A stretch of 64,000 nucleotides of DNA from JAJZAM01 sp027391075 (GTDB lineage: Bacteria > Actinomycetota > Acidimicrobiia > Acidimicrobiales > Palsa-688). Within the stretch, counting starts at the first letter, position 1, and each line of letters begins with the position of its first letter. A program made the position numbers and the translations under genes. Below are positions 59,384 through 64,000 of this stretch, in pieces. The DNA lies in contig DAHYHI010000049.1 of the NCBI GenBank assembly GCA_027391075.1, positions 1 through 64,000 of the forward strand, in the 5' to 3' direction. The notes under the pieces were generated by a model. The model ran no database searches, was not told the DNA's origin, and worked only from the letters and a program-made list of their open reading frames with translations.

Positions 59384-60805
59384 GTGAGCACTGTCACGCC
59401 GAGAGCTGCAAGGGTTGCGGACCTGTTCGATCCGAACGCTGAAACTCCCGGTCGAGGCCGGCGTGGGCGGACAGCGCCCCCCAAGGCCCCCCGGCCCCGT
59501 CCTGAGATCGGCAGGGCTGCAGCGGTCGTAGCGGCGGCCGGTTTGGTAGCGGTCATCGGATTGGGAGTTGCCACGGAGACGAGTAGCGAACTGTCCTTAC
59601 CCGGAGGCGGCACGACTTTTATCGGGAGCGTAACTGGGCTCGCCGGCACCTACCTCGCCCTGGTTATGGTTCTTATAGTCGCACGCATCCCTGCACTTGA
59701 GCGGATCATCGGGCAGGACGGGATGATGAAAGTGCACAAATGGCTCTCGCCTTGGCCTCTCAGTCTGATCTTTGCTCACGCCGTTTTCATCACCGTCGGA
59801 TACGCCCAAGCCGCTCACGCCGGTACTTGGGCGGAGATCGGCAAACTGATTGACAACTATCCCGACGTTCTGGCCGCCACCGTTGCGCTCGCTTTGATGG
59901 GGGCTATCGGGATCGCCTCGATCCGGGCAATCAGGGAAAGGATGCGCAGGGAGACATGGTGGGTTCTGCACTTGTATATGTACCTTGCTTTGGCGTTGTC
60001 TTTTGCGCACGCCCTGGTTCTGGGTCCGGCCTTCGTCGGCCATCCGCTGACCCGGATAGTGTGGTCGCTCATCTGGGCCGCTACGGCTGGGACGGTCCTT
60101 GTCTATCGGATAGGACTGCCAGTCCTACGCAGTCTCCGCTACCGCTTGGAGGTTGTAGAGGTAAGCGAGGAAGCCCCTGGGATTACGTCAATCGTAGTGT
60201 CTGGCCATCACCTTGAACGACTAGCCTTTTCCGGCGGGCAGTTCTTCGCCTGGCGATTCCTGACCCCCGGCCTTTGGTGGCAGGCCCATCCTTATTCGCT
60301 CTCAGCACTCCCGCGTCCGCCATATTTGAGACTGACCGTCAAGGCCGTCGGAGACCACTCGGCGACGCTGGCGAAGCTTGCTCCTGGCACCAAGGTAGTT
60401 GTGGAAGGACCTTATGGCGCTGTGACGTCCCACGCTAAGAAGCGCCAGAAGGTAGCGATCGTCGCTGGTGGCATCGGTGTAACGGCGACACGGTGCCTTT
60501 TAGAGGACTTGGGCCGTGATACGAACCCCGTCGTGATCCTAAGAGCTTCGTCACCGGAACAGCTCGTGTTGCGCGACGAGGTGGCAGAGCTCGTTCGGCG
60601 TCGCAAGGGGACCCTCTACGAGATGATCGGTGCCCGTACGGACACGCCCCGGATGGGTCGGGAGCTCCGCCGACTAGTGCCCGACCTGGCAAGACGTGAT
60701 CTGTATGTGTTTGGGCCGCCGGGTCTTGTCGAGGACGTCGTCGAGGCGGGCCGAGTGCTTGGGGTCCCGGACGGTTCGCTTCATAGGGAGGTATTCAGCT
60801 GGTGA
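59384..60805 (+). CDS. Ferric-reductase-like transmembrane flavoprotein
   Basis: 473 residues. After a basic/proline-rich start, about six hydrophobic segments (about 45-250) form a ferric-reductase-type domain with paired His residues (KVHKWL, FAHAVFITVG, VLHLYMYLALALSFAHALV) likely to bind two haems. An FAD domain (HPYSLSALPRPPYLRLTVKAVGDHSA) and an NAD domain (VAIVAGGIGVTATRCLLEDL, LYVFGPPGLVEDV) follow. It would pass electrons from NAD(P)H across the membrane. With the downstream FMN-binding and ApbE genes it forms an extracytoplasmic electron-transfer module. GTG start without a clear Shine-Dalgarno. Confidence 0.85.
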   Translation: MSTVTPRAARVADLFDPNAETPGRGRRGRTAPPKAPRPRPEIGRAAAVVAAAGLVAVIGLGVATETSSELSLPGGGTTFIGSVTGLAGTYLALVMVLIVARIPALERIIGQDGMMKVHKWLSPWPLSLIFAHAVFITVGYAQAAHAGTWAEIGKLIDNYPDVLAATVALALMGAIGIASIRAIRERMRRETWWVLHLYMYLALALSFAHALVLGPAFVGHPLTRIVWSLIWAATAGTVLVYRIGLPVLRSLRYRLEVVEVSEEAPGITSIVVSGHHLERLAFSGGQFFAWRFLTPGLWWQAHPYSLSALPRPPYLRLTVKAVGDHSATLAKLAPGTKVVVEGPYGAVTSHAKKRQKVAIVAGGIGVTATRCLLEDLGRDTNPVVILRASSPEQLVLRDEVAELVRRRKGTLYEMIGARTDTPRMGRELRRLVPDLARRDLYVFGPPGLVEDVVEAGRVLGVPDGSLHREVFSW

Positions 60806-60822
60806 TGAACTCCCTACCCATT

Positions 60823-60827
60823 GGAGG
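60823..60827 (+). promoter_or_regulatory. Shine-Dalgarno for the FMN-binding protein
   Basis: GGAGG lies six bases before the ATG at 60834 and picks this start over the longer frame from 60696, which lies inside the reductase gene. Confidence 0.7.
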
Positions 60828-60833
60828 AATAAG

Positions 60834-61388
60834 ATGAAAAAGTACCCAGCTGTGATAGGAGCGACTCTTGCTGGCCTGGCTGGCGTCCTCACGTTCCACT
60901 CAAAGGGCACGTCAGGCTCTCTGTCCGCTTCTCTCGGTGCTACACAGGCCAGCTCCGCAGCGACAAAGCAAGCGAGGGGATCTCAGCCCTCTACGACCCC
61001 GTCCACTTCGATCGCCTCCAAGGCCGGGGGGAGTACCTCGCAGGCCCAGTCCTCGCAGGCCCAGTCGTCACAAGCGACAGTTGCGCCGCCGACCACTGCC
61101 AACTCCGGCCCTCGAAGCGCGGTTGGTGCCGCAGCACAGTACGGATACGGTGTGATATCGGTAAAAGTCACCGTCAGTGGAAACAAGATCACAGACATTT
61201 CCGTGGCCAACCTTCAAACCGCCGAAAGCTACTCCCAGCAGCTTGCTAATCAGGTGATACCTATGCTGCGCAACGAGATCCTCAAGGCTCAGAGCCTCCA
61301 CGTCTATGGGATATCTGGTGCAACCTACACTAGCGATGCCTATGCCCAGTCGGTTCAGTCGGCTTTGACAAAGCTTCATTTTGCCTGA
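60834..61388 (+). CDS. Secreted FMN-binding-domain protein (flavinylation substrate)
   Basis: 184 residues. An N-terminal hydrophobic segment (about 5-22) acts as a signal or anchor; a Ser/Gln/Ala/Thr-rich linker with repeated SSQAQ (about 45-95) follows. The FMN_bind domain (about 100-184) ends with YGISGATYTSDAYAQSVQSAL; the Thr166 of SGATYT is the position to which ApbE attaches FMN in this family. It would carry electrons outside the membrane from the upstream reductase. The ApbE gene follows within 13 bases. Confidence 0.9.
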   Translation: MKKYPAVIGATLAGLAGVLTFHSKGTSGSLSASLGATQASSAATKQARGSQPSTTPSTSIASKAGGSTSQAQSSQAQSSQATVAPPTTANSGPRSAVGAAAQYGYGVISVKVTVSGNKITDISVANLQTAESYSQQLANQVIPMLRNEILKAQSLHVYGISGATYTSDAYAQSVQSALTKLHFA

Positions 61389-61400
61389 CGCATCTAAGCG

Positions 61401-62177
61401 ATGACCGTCCGCTCGGCCAGGCAAGTGCGCTTCTCCCACGACGAAGAGGTTATGGGTACCGTAGTGTCGTTTCGGATTTTAGGCTACCGGTGCACTGACC
61501 AGGCGTTACTGGGGGCTCTGGGCGACGTCTGCGCTTTTTTGCACTACGTCGATGACACTTTTAGCACGTGGAAGCCAGCCAGCCCTCTCAGCCGTCTACG
61601 ACGTAATGAAGTGGGTATCAGCGATGTTCCAGCTGAGATTCCAACGGTCCTGGCACTGTGCGAGGAGGCTCGCGCTATCTCTGGAGGTTGGTTCGACCCC
61701 TGGTCGATGCCCGGCGGCGTCGACCCGACCGGACTTGTCAAGGGCTGGGCGATCGAGCAGTCAGCTGGGCTTCTATCCGACGCAGGCGTGGATGCGGCGA
61801 TCCTGAACGGGGGAGGTGACATCGCAGTTATCGGAGTTCCCGAGGGATCCTCTTACTGGCCGGTCGGAATACAGCACCCTTGGCGGTCCGACGCGTTGGC
61901 ATGTTCCTTAGCAGTTGAGGCAGCAGTGGCGACGTCGGGTAGCTACGAGCGAGGCTTGCACCTTGTGGACCCTCGCAACGCCCTGCCGTCCCGTCAGGTG
62001 GCTTCCGCGACCGTCACGGGCCCCAGCCTCGCCATCTGCGACGCTCTGGCCACCGCTCTCGCCGTCGGCGGCGACGCGGTCTGGGAACGGATCGTCGACC
62101 TTGTGGGTGTCGAGGCTTACATGATTCGTCCGGACGGCACTGAAGTGGCCTCCGACGGCATCATCGTCGTAGGCTGA
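61401..62177 (+). CDS. apbE: FAD:protein FMN transferase
   Basis: 258 residues. VMGTVVSFRILG starts the domain; DDTFSTWKPASPLSRLRRNE, FDPWSMPGGVDPTGLVKGWAIEQ, AILNGGGDIAVIG and ATSGSYERGLHLVDPRNALPS are ApbE motifs for FAD and metal binding. No signal peptide is seen, so it may act before export of the partner or be a membrane-side enzyme; this is unusual, since many ApbE proteins are exported lipoproteins. It flavinylates the Thr of the neighbouring FMN-binding protein. A weak GTTTGG-CTC-CCAAAC hairpin (62217-62231) follows. Confidence 0.92.
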   Translation: MTVRSARQVRFSHDEEVMGTVVSFRILGYRCTDQALLGALGDVCAFLHYVDDTFSTWKPASPLSRLRRNEVGISDVPAEIPTVLALCEEARAISGGWFDPWSMPGGVDPTGLVKGWAIEQSAGLLSDAGVDAAILNGGGDIAVIGVPEGSSYWPVGIQHPWRSDALACSLAVEAAVATSGSYERGLHLVDPRNALPSRQVASATVTGPSLAICDALATALAVGGDAVWERIVDLVGVEAYMIRPDGTEVASDGIIVVG

Positions 62178-62268
62178 ATGTCCAACGTTTTGGGCCCCCA
62201 GAAATTGCGGCTCAGGGTTTGGCTCCCAAACTTGGCCGTGCCCGCACGCGAGTAGTTAGAGTTGCTTC

Positions 62269-63282
62269 ATGCTCGTCGACGGAGGCATCGGAAGCGACTT
62301 GAAAGAGGCGGCCGGCGCCGCCCGAAAAGCCGAGGAGGCAGGCTACGACGCTATCTGGTCTGCCGAAACCGGCCACGATCCCCTCCTATCGCTGCTTTTG
62401 GCGGCAGAGCACACCGAGAGGATCAGCCTTGGCACTGCCATAGTGGTGGCGTTCGGTCGAAGTCCGATGACCCTTGCCAACCAGGGTTGGGATCTCAACG
62501 AGTTCTCCGGTGGCCGCCTGCTGCTAGGTCTCGGTTCGCAGATCAAGCCTCACATCGAGAAGCGTTACTCTATGCCGTGGTCGCATCCGGCTCGCCGGAT
62601 GCGTGAATACATCCTCGCCATGAGGGCCATCTGGGACTGCTGGCAGAACGGAACCAAGCTCGATTTTCGTGGCGAGTTCTACACGCACACGCTCATGACA
62701 CCCTTCTTCAATCCCGGGCCATCAGCTTTTGGGCCTCCGAAGGTCTTCCTCGCTGCGGTCGGAACAGAAATGACCAAGGTAGCGGCCGAGGTGGCTGACG
62801 GGCTCTTGGTCCACGGCTTTACCACCGAACGCTACCTGCGGGAGGTCACGCTGCCAGCCGTCGAAGGGGTCCTGCGAGCCCGTGGCCGGGAGTTAGAGGA
62901 CTTCCAGCTATCATACCCAGCGTTCGTCGTCACCGGCGAAAGCAGGGAGGAGGTAACCGCCGCAGAGCAGGGCACTCGCAGGCAGATCGCTTTTTACGCT
63001 TCGACTCCCGCCTACCGCGCAGTGCTCGACCTCCACGGTTGGGGGGACCTCCAACCAGAACTGACTGCACTCTCGAAGCAGGGCCGCTGGGAGGACATGG
63101 GAAGGCTCATCGACGATGATGTCTTAAATGCCTTCGCTGTGCGCGGCGACCCCGAGCAGATACCGGCTCTCCTGATCGGACGCTTCGGCGACGTGATCGA
63201 CCGTATAAGCCTCTATATGCCCTACGATTCGGGCCGAGGGACAGCAGCAAAGATAATGGCCGGGCTTCGCGACCTGCGCTGA
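62269..63282 (+). CDS. LLM-class F420-dependent oxidoreductase
   Basis: 337 residues of the luciferase-like monooxygenase fold. EEAGYDAIWSAETGHDPLLSLLLAAEHTERISLGTAIVVAFGRSPMTLANQGWDLNEFSGGRLLLGLGSQ is the barrel core typical of the Rv-type F420 enzymes; PPKVFLAAVGTEMTKVAAEVADGLLVHGF follows. Flavin rather than F420 use cannot be excluded. Its TGA overlaps the acyl-CoA dehydrogenase ATG (TGATG), so the two are coupled and may act on one compound. Confidence 0.88.
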   Translation: MLVDGGIGSDLKEAAGAARKAEEAGYDAIWSAETGHDPLLSLLLAAEHTERISLGTAIVVAFGRSPMTLANQGWDLNEFSGGRLLLGLGSQIKPHIEKRYSMPWSHPARRMREYILAMRAIWDCWQNGTKLDFRGEFYTHTLMTPFFNPGPSAFGPPKVFLAAVGTEMTKVAAEVADGLLVHGFTTERYLREVTLPAVEGVLRARGRELEDFQLSYPAFVVTGESREEVTAAEQGTRRQIAFYASTPAYRAVLDLHGWGDLQPELTALSKQGRWEDMGRLIDDDVLNAFAVRGDPEQIPALLIGRFGDVIDRISLYMPYDSGRGTAAKIMAGLRDLR

Positions 63283-64000
63283 TGGATCTCGACGCACAGG
63301 TGACGGATGAGCTCGTCGCCACCGTCAGGACTTGGGTGGCCAAGCAAGTCATTCCCGATGTCGCTAAGTTCGAGCACGCCGATATCTACCCTGACGAATG
63401 GGTTTCCCAGATGCGCTATTTCGGCCTCTTCGGTGCCGGGATACCCGAGGAGTACGGAGGGCTGGGCCTGGACACGGTTACCTACGCCCGAATCATGGAA
63501 GAGCTCTCCTACGGGTGGATGTCATTAGCCGGGGTGCTGAACACCCATACGATCGCCGCTGTTCTGATCGCCCGTCACGGTTCGCAGGAGATGAGGGAGC
63601 GACTTCTTCCTCTGATGGCGGCCGGGGACATCCGTGGGGCCCTTTCGCTGTCGGAGCCCGACGCCGGCTCTGACACGTCCGCTTTACGCTGTCGTGCCAC
63701 CCCCGATGGCGACGAGTACATCCTCGACGGAACGAAAATGTGGGTCACTAATGGCGAACGGGCTTCGGTGATAGCTCTGGCGGCGCGAACTCCCGAAGGG
63801 ATCACCTGCTTCGTGGTCGAGAAGCAGCCCGGACCTACCTCCGGTTCTATCTCCGTGTCCAAACGGATCGCAAAGCTCGGCTACAAAGGACTGGAAACAG
63901 TCGAGATGACCTATTCCGGCCACAGAGTCCCGGCGTCATCTGTGCTTGGAGGGGCGGAGGGCCTCGGCGCAGGTCTGCGATATATCCTCGGTGGTTTGGA
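63282..64000 (+). CDS. Acyl-CoA dehydrogenase, 5' part (cut by window edge)
   Basis: The frame from ATG 63282 stays open to the right edge, 239 codons. DEWVSQMRYFGLFGAGIPEEYGGLGLDTVTYARIMEELSYG, LSLSEPDAGSDTSALRCRAT, and LDGTKMWVTNGERASVIALAART are the FAD and substrate-binding motifs of acyl-CoA dehydrogenases. The catalytic Glu would lie in the missing C-terminal part. It would oxidise an acyl-CoA to the enoyl-CoA with FAD. Confidence 0.92.
   Translation, partial: MDLDAQVTDELVATVRTWVAKQVIPDVAKFEHADIYPDEWVSQMRYFGLFGAGIPEEYGGLGLDTVTYARIMEELSYGWMSLAGVLNTHTIAAVLIARHGSQEMRERLLPLMAAGDIRGALSLSEPDAGSDTSALRCRATPDGDEYILDGTKMWVTNGERASVIALAARTPEGITCFVVEKQPGPTSGSISVSKRIAKLGYKGLETVEMTYSGHRVPASSVLGGAEGLGAGLRYILGGL

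Overview
The window is GC-rich, compact DNA with many GTG and TTG starts and many ATGA, GTGA or TGATG overlaps. It carries an F420-type (LLM) oxidoreductase, a RamB-like regulator beside the glyoxylate genes, lipoproteins with LxAC/LxSC lipoboxes, an LCP cell-wall ligase, a PcaL fusion and a 6C-type small RNA. Together these point to a free-living, heterotrophic actinobacterium. A deep, acidimicrobial-like lineage is a guess, not a demonstrated placement.

Layout. Positions 1-215 are the tail of an IS3-family element. Positions 421-6817 form a four-gene operon (ArgZ-like arginine dihydrolase, ornithine cyclodeaminase, CtlX-like citrulline hydrolase, PutA) that reads as arginine/citrulline to ornithine to proline to glutamate, with a convergent Lrp regulator. 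A MetE-like protein follows. Positions 8645-14370 hold a sugar-acid locus: gluconokinase-type kinase, fructuronate-reductase-type dehydrogenase and uronate isomerase on the minus strand, divergent from a LarA-family gene. I infer a glucuronate to fructuronate to mannonate to gluconate to 6-phosphogluconate route. Positions 14393-27835 hold hydrolases (M20 peptidase, DUF3089 lipoprotein, haloalkane dehalogenase, sulfatase), an MFS carrier, an orphan histidine kinase, an HDAC-like deacetylase, an 8-oxoguanine-deaminase-like amidohydrolase, a HAD phosphatase and a MATE pump.

Positions 27879-31171 hold two DedA proteins and an LCP protein. The 31172-31688 gap has no protein gene and carries a 6C-type RNA with two C7-loop hairpins. 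Then come an aldose epimerase, the glyoxylate bypass (aceB-aceA) and a divergent RamB-like regulator whose promoter appears leaderless and is overlapped by a perfect palindrome. Positions 37268-43849 form a sucrose/alpha-glucoside locus: amylosucrase, LacI regulator, and an ABC importer without its own ATPase. Two CRE-like operators lie in its two control regions.

Positions 43894-50057 carry a c-di-GMP protein with a degenerate GGDEF and an intact EAL, a ferritin-like di-iron protein, an SGNH hydrolase with a polythreonine microsatellite, an HD-domain protein, and a membrane-protein pair. Positions 50085-54336 are an Fe3+-type ABC importer. From 54525 come an SDR, then a 55-residue ORF coupled to the protocatechuate genes pcaH-G-B-L, then a ferric-reductase-like protein, an FMN-binding lipoprotein-like protein and ApbE (a flavinylated electron-transfer module), an LLM oxidoreductase and the start of an acyl-CoA dehydrogenase cut by the window edge.

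No tRNA, rRNA, CRISPR array, prophage or plasmid functions were seen. All functional assignments come from reading motifs and family resemblance; no database search was run.
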